From Candidatus Tepidiaquacellales bacterium UBA2330 (GTDB taxonomy: Bacteria > Bacteroidota > Ignavibacteria > Tepidaquicellales > Tepidaquicellaceae), in assembly GCA_002344965.1 (NCBI GenBank), contig DDUU01000020.1, positions 1 through 7,389 of the forward strand: a stretch of 7,389 bases of DNA, read 5' to 3'. A program made the translations under genes and the position numbers. Each line of letters begins with the position of its first letter. Positions within the stretch are counted from its first letter, which is position 1. Below the pieces are notes generated by a model, which had not been told where the DNA came from, did not search any database, and saw only the letters and a program-made list of their open reading frames with translations. Of the stretch, positions 1-5,817 are shown piece after piece.

Positions 1-71
1 TGAATACTGTTTTCACACAGGCTCGTGAGATTGGGAGCGAGGATTAAAATAAAACGAGGATTAAGATTGAA
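1..71. repeat. Degenerate REP-like element with 17-bp tandem duplication
   Basis: Bases 27-47 match 5743-5763 at 20 of 21 positions (GAGATTGGGA-G/A-CGAGGATTAA). The left palindrome arm present in the second copy is missing here: after CTCGT the sequence jumps straight to GAGATTGGG, as if about 10 bases were deleted. The right end is followed by a duplication: CGAGGATTAAAATAAAA at 38-54 and CGAGGATTAAGATTGAA at 55-71 agree at 14 of 17 positions. The element lies just beyond the 3' end of the minus-strand gene ending at 119. REP-like mobilisation by a RAYT transposase is an inference from the palindrome form; no transposase is in the window. Confidence 0.55.
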
Positions 72-118
72 ATATAAAATCTTTGAGAAACTTTCGGTAT
101 AAACTTTATAAGTTTTTA

Positions 119-1030
119 TTACTTCAGCAGCATCATTCGCTTTGTCTCAACAAAACTGCCTGCTTCAAGTCTGTAAAAATAAATACCGCTGGACAATTGA
201 TAATCGACAGATGAAAACTGAATGCTATAAATTCCTCTGTCCTGCTTTTCATTTACCAAAGCAGCTATTTCATTTCCAAGTATATCGTAAACTTTCAGAG
301 TTACAAACATATTTTCGGATAGCGAATACTGTATAGAAGTATTTGTGTTAAACGGATTAGGAAAATTCTGGGACAATGAATATTTTTCAGGAAGTATTGT
401 TTCTTCTGATTCAGTGTTAACAAGGAGTCCCTGCCATACTTTATAAACTCTCTTGTCAGTAGCAACTATTATTGTATCACCAGAACCCGCATCCTTTGAA
501 ATGCCAATAACTTTTTTTGAAGGCGTAAAAGAATTATTATAAGGTGAAAAAGTTAAGCCGGCATTTACTGATTTCCATACACCGCTGTTATCAGAACCGG
601 CATACCAGATCGTATGATTTTCAGGATCTATTTCAATGCAGGTTATATTAAAAGGGTTTGAAAGCGGAAGCCAGTTATTTGTTATTCCGCCGTTGTTACA
701 ATAGATTTTATTATCATAAGAGACAGCGTGTATCCAGCCGTCGCCTTCATCAAATACAATCATTTTAAACGGAGGCAGGTCGGTACGCACTTGAAAATCA
801 TAACCTCCGGTTGTGCTGTATGCAAGATGATCGTAAGTAGAAGTAAATACAACATTATCATTCCATGTCATTGATTTCAAAAATCCAAAACCGGGACCTG
901 CATTCGGACTTATTGGTTTCATTCCCTGAAGCGTATCGGTAACAAACCAGTTCACTCCGCCGTCAGTACTTTTAAAAATTCTCGGCAATTCATAATATAC
1001 ATTGTTAAAAAAATTATGAGCCATGTACAT
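119..1030 (-). CDS. C-terminal fragment of the interrupted propeller protein, carrying the T9SS tail
   Basis: This 303-codon open stretch begins at an internal ATG that is almost certainly not a real start. There is no signal peptide, so a protein starting here could not be exported even though it carries a T9SS tail, which needs prior Sec export. No ribosome binding site is seen, and the homologous blade begins upstream of the ATG. It contains the Asp box S-T-D-G-G-V-N-W at local residues 21-28, more propeller strands (S-T-T-G-G-Y-D-F; K-S-V-N-A-G-L-T-F), and the sorting domain from about 213 to the end. The sorting domain retains Y-S-L-S-Q-N-F-P-N-P-F-N, Y-D-I-L-G-N-E, L-V-N-E-K and S-G-I-Y-F-Y-R-L. 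Best read as part of the full-length 119-1522 gene. Confidence 0.65.
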   Translation of the reverse strand: MYMAHNFFNNVYYELPRIFKSTDGGVNWFVTDTLQGMKPISPNAGPGFGFLKSMTWNDNVVFTSTYDHLAYSTTGGYDFQVRTDLPPFKMIVFDEGDGWIHAVSYDNKIYCNNGGITNNWLPLSNPFNITCIEIDPENHTIWYAGSDNSGVWKSVNAGLTFSPYNNSFTPSKKVIGISKDAGSGDTIIVATDKRVYKVWQGLLVNTESEETILPEKYSLSQNFPNPFNTNTSIQYSLSENMFVTLKVYDILGNEIAALVNEKQDRGIYSIQFSSVDYQLSSGIYFYRLEAGSFVETKRMMLLK

Positions 1031-1069
1031 TACCTGAGAGTTAGTTTTCGAAATGTCAAAGCCCTTGCA

Positions 1070-1522
1070 CTACTGGATCGTATCCGTTCCTTTGAAAGGA
1101 AGTTCTGCTGAAGTCATCCCGCCGTTGAAAGTAATTTTTGTATAGTCTCCCGTCGAGAAAGGCGAAGTGCATTCAATCAAACCATTGAAGAGCATTACTG
1201 ACGGATTAGTCTTAGCAACAGCAAGGTAATCAACCGGATAACATTTATTCTGCGAAGGGCAGCAAAGCGAATTCAGAAATTCCGCATTACCCCAGCTTAG
1301 TCTGTCATTATTCAGAATTAAAAAATTACCGCCGGAGATCTGAGAGCCGTTTTGTATCATCCCCTGCTGAAGATAAACTAATTTCTGATTTGTCCCTTCG
1401 ATATCGAAGGTATGGAAAGATCTTATACCGTATTGTGTAGAGTCAAATAAAATAACGGATCCCTGCTGTGCTGAACAGAGAGAAGATATAAGTATGCTAA
1501 AAAGTAAATAAATTTTTTTCAT
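1070..1522 (-). CDS. N-terminal fragment of the interrupted propeller protein
   Basis: This is the 150-residue product expected if TAG at 1070-1072 is obeyed. It has a signal peptide (cleavage likely after C-S-A, residue 18) and then the first propeller blades, including an 'A-K-T-N-P-S-V-M-L-F' strand that parallels the 'S-K-T-N-S-Q-V-M-Y' strand just beyond the stop. On its own it would be exported to the periplasm by Sec but would lack the T9SS tail, so it would probably not reach the surface and is unlikely to fold as a full propeller. The ATG at 1522 has no clear Shine-Dalgarno (AT-rich leader). It lies 104 bp downstream of the stop of the gene at 1627-3081 on the same strand, so the two could be co-transcribed. 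Confidence 0.7.
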   Translation of the reverse strand: MKKIYLLFSILISSLCSAQQGSVILFDSTQYGIRSFHTFDIEGTNQKLVYLQQGMIQNGSQISGGNFLILNNDRLSWGNAEFLNSLCCPSQNKCYPVDYLAVAKTNPSVMLFNGLIECTSPFSTGDYTKITFNGGMTSAELPFKGTDTIQ

Positions 1523-1626
1523 AATATAAATATTTTTTATGTATGTGATATTTATAATTTTACCGGCTAATATTTACCGAATGTACGCGAAATATTTTTA
1601 ATTTATATCAGATAATTTATTAAATT

Positions 1627-3081
1627 TTATTTCAATAAAATCATACGTCTCGTTCCGGTAAACTCCCCCGCCTCCAGCCTGTAAAAATAAACTCCGCTTG
1701 GCAAACCATCTCCGTTGAAATCAACTGTATAGTTTCCGGCATTTTGCTTTTCATTGACTAAAGTTTTTATTTCTTTTCCGATATTATCATAGATAATAAG
1801 CTTCACGTTATTGCTGCCGGACGGAATGGAGTAATGAATAACAGTTACAGGATTAAACGGATTGGGAAAGTTTTGTGAAAGAGAATATTTATCAGGAATT
1901 GAATTTCCCGTTAGAGTTACGGATGTCAATACTGTATCACCGTAAAGAATACCGTTTAAGTAACAGCCGCGGAGAGTGTACTCTGTCGGAATCGGATCAC
2001 CTTCACTGATAAAACACATTCCGATATTTAATGCATAACTTCTTGCAGATGCTCCCAGCATAAGGACTGGATTAAAAGTTTTTTTATAAAATGATTTATT
2101 AAACAACATTACAGCACCGGTATCGGAACAAGTTCTCCGCACTAAAGAACAGAAATTTGCAGAGTCATTTATTCTTGAATACAAACTATCAACTAATATT
2201 TCTCCCTGATGATAAGAGCATCCGCCTCCTGTAGATAATGAATATATTTTTCCTGATTCTGAATCCATTCGCAGCCATTGAGGAAGACTCGGAAAATTAC
2301 ATAAATAATATTTTCTTAAACCTACTATAGTATCTTTTGCAACATATACATTTATTTTTCCGCTTCCGGGAGGATTTCCGTTGTATGTCCAGTTGTAAGA
2401 CCAGACGTTACCAACTTTCAGAGGGAAAAAATCTGAAACATTGACATAAGTAGTATCTCCGTACGCAACTCCGTCAATGACACATCCTTTTAGAAAATAA
2501 CCTGAACCTCCGCCAAGTTCACAGCTTGTGATTTTAGAAAATCCTATTCCATCAGCAAGATAATAATTATATGGCACCAGCCCCTGACCAGTACATTGAA
2601 ATTGCTTAATGATTCTCACTGCTCCCATAAAATTTTCCTGACTAATCAGATCAAAAATTCCATTCGGCATAAATGATGTCAGTCTGTTACAGTTAAATCT
2701 GTTTCCGATATTTGCCATTAGACTATCAATTAGTAATTCACTGTTTGAAACGGAATCATATATATAGACATTCATAGTATTTGAATCTATTCTCTGAAGA
2801 TTTAAAAAAGGATTGGCTCTCAGATTGTTGTCATTCCACCAGCCGGAAAATCTGTAATATTGTTTTCCGTTTGGTTTTGTTTCCAATCCTGATATATAAA
2901 TTTTATTCCGCTGAAGGAATGCAATCGGATAGCAGCCTAACCTTAACTCATATTTATTGAAAACATAAACATTTCCGACATTTAAAGGATAATACCTTGC
3001 TGCAGATGTATCCCAAGCGTATGATGTTACAGACTGTAATATAATTATAAAAATAGCTGAATAGAATATTTTAATTATCAT
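1627..3081 (-). CDS. Secreted T9SS type A sorting-domain protein with two tandem internal modules
   Basis: I do not recognise a named family for the ectodomain. The protein starts M-I-I-K-I-F-Y-S with a hydrophobic signal peptide (cleavage near S-Y-A|W, about residue 22). Two copies of one module follow. Module A (about 29-213) opens Y-Y-P-L-N-V-G-N-V-Y and closes L-K-G-C-V-I-D-G-V-A-Y-G-D-T. Module B (about 218-384) opens F-F-P-L-K-V-G-N-V-W and closes L-R-G-C-Y-L-N-G-I-L-Y-G-D-T. Both carry several cysteines and an [IV]-D-S-L segment in the middle. A T9SS sorting domain occupies about 395-484 (S-Q-N-F-P-N-P-F-N-P-V-T … R-R-M-I-L-L-K). I chose ATG 3081; the codon before it is TTG (3084), which would add one residue, and neither has a visible Shine-Dalgarno. 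No catalytic motif is seen, so a structural or binding role at the surface is likely but unproven. It diverges from the TetR gene across about 580 bp. Confidence 0.85.
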   Translation of the reverse strand: MIIKIFYSAIFIIILQSVTSYAWDTSAARYYPLNVGNVYVFNKYELRLGCYPIAFLQRNKIYISGLETKPNGKQYYRFSGWWNDNNLRANPFLNLQRIDSNTMNVYIYDSVSNSELLIDSLMANIGNRFNCNRLTSFMPNGIFDLISQENFMGAVRIIKQFQCTGQGLVPYNYYLADGIGFSKITSCELGGGSGYFLKGCVIDGVAYGDTTYVNVSDFFPLKVGNVWSYNWTYNGNPPGSGKINVYVAKDTIVGLRKYYLCNFPSLPQWLRMDSESGKIYSLSTGGGCSYHQGEILVDSLYSRINDSANFCSLVRRTCSDTGAVMLFNKSFYKKTFNPVLMLGASARSYALNIGMCFISEGDPIPTEYTLRGCYLNGILYGDTVLTSVTLTGNSIPDKYSLSQNFPNPFNPVTVIHYSIPSGSNNVKLIIYDNIGKEIKTLVNEKQNAGNYTVDFNGDGLPSGVYFYRLEAGEFTGTRRMILLK

Positions 3082-3084
3082 CAA

Positions 3085-3600
3085 GCTTATTATTTTTATT
3101 AAAATAAAATTATTCGTTTACAATCATTTAAATAACAAAGATGCTTGTCCGGTGATCAGTTATTTTTTATCAGTAAAACTATCGAAGTCTGTGTTTCGGA
3201 AATGAGTATTAACAGTAGTAAACAGATAATTGGCAAATGACAATATGTATTTATACATTTCACATTAAAGCTTCCTGATTTTAATAGTTTAATGTAGACA
3301 ATAAGATTAAAATATACAGTATAAATTTAAGATTAATTTTTTTTGCAGTACCGGATATTTTATAACAGTCAGTATTGAATGCGGAATATACATATTATCT
3401 GCTCAAATTATTCACCAGCATCTTTAGTAAAATTTAAAATCACTTTATTAATCCCGTACTAAATTAAAAATTTTTGATTAAAGATATAATCTCTCAGGAG
3501 AAAACTTAATTCACTCAATTCAAAGATTATTAATATAAATTTTAGTCTTTATCGTTTACCTCATTCACTATCTCTGAATAGAGAATGCAATCTTTCTTTC
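3085..3600. other. Long AT-rich divergent intergenic region, no gene seen
   Basis: About 515 bases lie between the minus-strand gene starting at 3081 and the promoter region of the TetR gene. I see no ORF of note, no tRNA or other structured RNA I can recognise, and no terminator-like hairpin with a U-run. Small items only: an inverted repeat ATGTAT-TT-ATACAT at 3245-3258, a TATAAT hexamer at 3485-3490 with no convincing -35 partner, and an AGGAG at 3496-3500 not followed by a start codon. It must hold the promoter of the gene at 1627-3081, but I cannot place it confidently. Confidence 0.5.
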
Positions 3601-3629
3601 TTGCACATTGAAACTAAATCATATATTTT
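3601..3629 (+). promoter_or_regulatory. Candidate promoter of the tetR-hydrolase operon
   Basis: TTGCAC at 3601-3606 is followed after 17 bases by TATTTT at 3624-3629 (an overlapping TATATT lies at 3622-3627). This would place transcription start near 3636, inside the palindrome at 3627-3649, the usual geometry for repression by a TetR dimer. The -35 match is poor (TTG only) and promoter consensus in this lineage is not the E. coli one, so this is a tentative call. Confidence 0.35.
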
Positions 3630-3649
3630 ACATACATTATGTATGTAAA
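3627..3649. promoter_or_regulatory. Perfect 23-bp palindromic operator, AcrR/TtgR-like
   Basis: The left arm TTTACATACAT (3627-3637) and right arm ATGTATGTAAA (3639-3649) are perfect reverse complements around one central T. The site ends 10 bases before the preferred TetR start at 3660 and overlaps the expected -10/transcription start. The half-site ACATACAT/ATGTATGT resembles the operator I recall for E. coli AcrR, and TTTACA…TGTAAA resembles that of TtgR. The AcrR spacing I recall is longer. The adjacent gene encodes a TetR protein with an AcrR-type recognition helix, so autoregulation is the natural inference. Confidence 0.75.
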
Positions 3650-3659
3650 TTTAATAATT

Positions 3660-4265
3660 ATGAAAAGAACCAAAGAAGATGCAGAGATAACCAAACAGGA
3701 TTTGCTTGAAGCAGCATTCAGGGAATTTCTGGAAAAAGGATATCTTAAGACAAAGCTTGAGGAAATTGCAGCAAGAGCCGGCGTAACCCGCGGAGCTCTT
3801 TACTGGCATTTTAAAAACAAAGAAGATCTGCTTGACTCACTGATCGAATGGAAAGATCTGGAATCCATTGAGATTACAAACGAAGTTCTGGGATCTTCAG
3901 ACAAACCTCTTGTAAAACTGAAGAAGCTGATCAGTTTGAACTTTGTCGAATTTAAAAATAAAAAAACCGAACAGAATTTTGTAAAACTTAAAGCTGAACT
4001 TTACAAACACTATAATGAAAAAGGTGATAAAAATAAATTAATGGAAAAGTTTATGCTGGCTTGTAAAAAATTAATTGAAGATTGTAAAAGAGACGGATCA
4101 ATTAAAAGCGGCGTAAATGCGGAAGATGCTGCTGTTACTATTTTGTTTCTCTGCGCGGGATCTTACATAAGATTTAATGCCGTACCTTCAAATTTAAGGT
4201 CAACTTCATATTCAAAAAAACTAACCCTCAATTATATTAATTTAATTTCAAAAACAGAAAAATGA
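3660..4265 (+). CDS. TetR/AcrR-family transcriptional repressor
   Basis: This 201-residue protein is a one-component regulator: an N-terminal DNA-binding domain and a C-terminal ligand-binding/dimerisation domain. The start M-K-R-T-K-E-D-A-E-I-T matches AcrR/TtgR-subfamily N-termini. The helix-turn-helix covers about residues 30-54, with L-E-E-I-A-A-R-A-G-V-T-R-G-A-L-Y-W-H-F-K-N-K, nearly the AcrR recognition helix (V-T-R-G-A-I-Y-W-H-F-K-D-K). The C-terminal part (about 65-201) is helical and divergent, as usual for the ligand pocket, so the inducer cannot be read. An ATG at 3639 would add seven residues, but it lies inside the palindromic operator; I prefer 3660. Its TGA overlaps the start of the serine hydrolase gene (ATGA), indicating one operon with translational coupling. 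AcrR relatives classically repress multidrug efflux pumps, yet no pump gene is present here. Likely an autorepressor of the two-gene unit. Confidence 0.92.
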   Translation: MKRTKEDAEITKQDLLEAAFREFLEKGYLKTKLEEIAARAGVTRGALYWHFKNKEDLLDSLIEWKDLESIEITNEVLGSSDKPLVKLKKLISLNFVEFKNKKTEQNFVKLKAELYKHYNEKGDKNKLMEKFMLACKKLIEDCKRDGSIKSGVNAEDAAVTILFLCAGSYIRFNAVPSNLRSTSYSKKLTLNYINLISKTEK

Positions 4266-5671
4266 AAAAAATTATTTTCTCCTTATTATTAGGGATTGCA
4301 TCTGTGATTCCATTCGGCGGATCAGCAAATGCATTTGACAGCACATTTGCATCTTATCTTCAGTCGAAGCTAAATATTCTGAAATCTAATTTTAATCTTG
4401 TGGGAATTTCCGCAGCTGTGCAAATTCCTGGAAAAGGCATATGGACGGGAACAGCGGGTATCTCATCCTCAGACAGTGATAATGTAACTGCAGAGATGGT
4501 ATTTGCCGCCGGCAGCGTTACAAAAAATTTTATAGCAGCTGTCATTCTTCAGCTTGAAGAAGCTGACAGCTTAAGTTTAAATGATTCAATCAGCAAATGG
4601 ATTCCACAGTATCAGAATATTCCCGGTAATGTAACTATAAATCAATTGCTCGATCACTCTTCCGGCATTTATAATGTAACTGACAATCCGGCTTTTATAA
4701 GCGCAATTAATTCCAATCTGAACAGATTCTGGACCATTGAAGAAGTACTGAGCGGCGGTTTTGTTTTAACTCCTTATTTTACTCCCGGTTCAGGTTTCAG
4801 ATATTCGAATACAGGTTATATGATACTTGGATTGATCATTTCAAAAATTATGAAAACCAGTCTGAGAGATCAGTTTTATAAGAGATTTTATAAGCCGTAT
4901 AACCTGAATGAAACTTACTTTGAGATCAATGATACTGTAACAAGTCCGTTTGCGCATAACTGGGTGGATCTTAACGGAGACGGAATTTTAGACGATGCTT
5001 TTTTTGTCCCTCTGACAGCGATCAACAGTTCGACTATCGGCGCCGGCGGAGTAATCAGCAATCCGGAAAATCTTGTACGCTGGGCATCACAAATATTCGG
5101 CGGCAATGTAATTTCCAATAATTCTTTAAATAAGATGCTCACATTCCGCCCTGCTACTATAAGCGGAGCAAACGGTTACGGACTGGGAACTATGAGATAT
5201 CAGTTTTCAGCAGGACGCACAGGATACGGACACGGAGGAAACATTTTCGGATATTCCACTATAGTTATTTACGATCCCGTTGAAAGCATTTCAATTGCAC
5301 TGATGATAAACAAAGACATTAGCGCAGGTTCGCTCGGAGTGTCATTTATGAACTGGGTATTGCAATATACTACCTCATCAGTCACATCTGACACTGAAAT
5401 TATACCAAAAAGATTTACATTATTACAAAACTACCCGAATCCGTTTAATCCCGAAACAAAGATTGAATTTCATTTAACAAATAATGAAAATATTTCGCTG
5501 AGTGTATTTAATATTCTCGGTCAGGAAGTTGAAATATTATTTGAAGGACTTCTTCCGGCGGGAGTTCATACATTCAACTGGAATGCAAAAGATCTGTCAG
5601 GAGGAATTTATTTTTATAAACTCTCATCCGCTCAGCATTCAGATATCAGGAAAATGATGTTAGTGAAATAA
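4262..5671 (+). CDS. T9SS-exported serine hydrolase, beta-lactamase/class C (PF00144-like) family
   Basis: This 469-residue protein has a signal peptide of about 24 residues (cleavage after A-N-A). Its catalytic domain (about 28-370) belongs to the serine beta-lactamase/DD-peptidase/esterase superfamily: S85-V-T-K88 gives the nucleophile and general base, Y181-S-N183 the second motif, and H324-G-G326 takes the place of K-T-G. L-L-D-H-S-S-G-I (129-136) and A-G-G-V (261-264) are family landmarks. The H-G-G third motif is commoner in D-aminopeptidases and esterases than in true AmpC beta-lactamases, so antibiotic hydrolysis should not be assumed. An acidic loop D236-L-N-G-D-G-I-L-D-D245 looks like a calcium-binding loop. 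A T9SS sorting domain (about 380-469; Q-N-Y-P-N-P-F-N-P … R-K-M-M-L-V-K) sends the enzyme to the surface or medium. The start overlaps the TetR stop (ATGA) with no Shine-Dalgarno, so translation is probably coupled. Substrate unknown. Confidence 0.92.
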   Translation: MKKIIFSLLLGIASVIPFGGSANAFDSTFASYLQSKLNILKSNFNLVGISAAVQIPGKGIWTGTAGISSSDSDNVTAEMVFAAGSVTKNFIAAVILQLEEADSLSLNDSISKWIPQYQNIPGNVTINQLLDHSSGIYNVTDNPAFISAINSNLNRFWTIEEVLSGGFVLTPYFTPGSGFRYSNTGYMILGLIISKIMKTSLRDQFYKRFYKPYNLNETYFEINDTVTSPFAHNWVDLNGDGILDDAFFVPLTAINSSTIGAGGVISNPENLVRWASQIFGGNVISNNSLNKMLTFRPATISGANGYGLGTMRYQFSAGRTGYGHGGNIFGYSTIVIYDPVESISIALMINKDISAGSLGVSFMNWVLQYTTSSVTSDTEIIPKRFTLLQNYPNPFNPETKIEFHLTNNENISLSVFNILGQEVEILFEGLLPAGVHTFNWNAKDLSGGIYFYKLSSAQHSDIRKMMLVK

Positions 5672-5817
5672 TATTTTGTCTTAAATTTAATTTTACACAT
5701 TACTTCAGACTGAAAATTCTTAAATGAATCGTTCCCAATCGGGAGATTGGGAACGAGGATTAAGATAAACATATTTTAGCTTTGCGTAAATTCCGATATT
5801 AACAAGTTAAATATTTT
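5672..5817. other. Convergent intergenic gap
   Basis: This 146-base AT-rich gap separates two genes whose 3' ends face each other. Its only clear structure is the REP-like hairpin at 5729-5756. No canonical intrinsic terminator (GC hairpin followed directly by a T-run) is seen for either gene, so the hairpin may be what separates the two transcripts. The 64 bases 5754-5817 resemble 55-118 in both sequence and distance to the neighbouring stop codon. Confidence 0.5.
5729..5756. repeat. REP-like palindrome (12-bp arms, 4-base loop)
   Basis: TCGTTCCCAATC (5729-5740) and GATTGGGAACGA (5745-5756) are perfect reverse complements around GGGA. The unit continues into GAGGATTAAGAT, which is shared with the copy near the left end of the window. 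It is GC-richer than its surroundings and lies between convergent genes, a typical REP location. As RNA it would form a stable hairpin on either strand and could stabilise 3' ends or act as a weak bidirectional terminator; no T-run follows on either side. REP/RAYT membership is inferred from form only. Confidence 0.65.

Larger units (their letters stand above)
119..1522 (-). pseudogene. T9SS-exported Asp-box/sortilin-like beta-propeller protein, interrupted by in-frame TAG
   Basis: Read from ATG 1522 to TAA 119 this is one frame of 467 residues broken only by TAG at 1072-1070 (codon 151). The 13 codons after the stop (C-K-G-F-D-I-S-K-T-N-S-Q-V) lead without a frame change into the next ATG. 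They complete a propeller blade of the form F-D-I-S-x-T-N-x-x-V-x-Y followed by an Asp box, K-S-T-D-G-G-V-N-W (S185, D187, G189, W192). A signal peptide spans residues 1-18 (MKKIYLLFSI…LCSA|QQ). A degenerate Asp-box-like S-V-N-A-G-L-T-F lies near 318-325. A T9SS type A sorting domain covers about 377-467, with S-Q-N-F-P-N-P-F-N and ending K-R-M-M-L-L-K. The role is probably a secreted or surface beta-propeller; no catalytic residues are recognised. It could be a recent nonsense mutation, a read-through codon, or an assembly error. The rest of the frame shows no further damage, so any inactivation is recent. Confidence 0.85.

Noticed and set aside
101..115. AAACTT-TAT-AAGTTT inverted repeat after the stop at 119 as a terminator
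   Set aside because: All-AT 6-bp stem and 3-base loop, with no T-run downstream in the direction of the gene; too weak to call.
142..336. Plus-strand 64-residue open frame
   Set aside because: Antisense shadow of the T9SS sorting domain encoded on the minus strand; no start signals.
1070..1072. TAG as pyrrolysine codon
   Set aside because: No pylTSBCD genes are visible, the protein is not a methylamine methyltransferase, and one codon is not evidence; a nonsense mutation is simpler.
4360..4545. Minus-strand 61-residue open frame
   Set aside because: Lies wholly inside the serine hydrolase gene, antisense to the SxxK region; low-complexity product.
4915..5142. Minus-strand 75-residue open frame
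   Set aside because: Antisense shadow within the hydrolase gene.
4262..5671. Calling the hydrolase an AmpC beta-lactamase
   Set aside because: The third motif is HGG rather than KTG, which is shared with esterases and D-aminopeptidases; the sequence alone does not support a resistance function.
5700..5708. TTACTTCAG, identical to the last bases of two T9SS genes, as a remnant of another gene end
   Set aside because: The short backward frame ends x-x-S-L-K-stop, but similarity does not extend beyond about 9 bases, so chance is likely.
27..5763. REP-like copies as a CRISPR array
   Set aside because: Only two copies 5.7 kb apart, no regular spacers and no cas genes.
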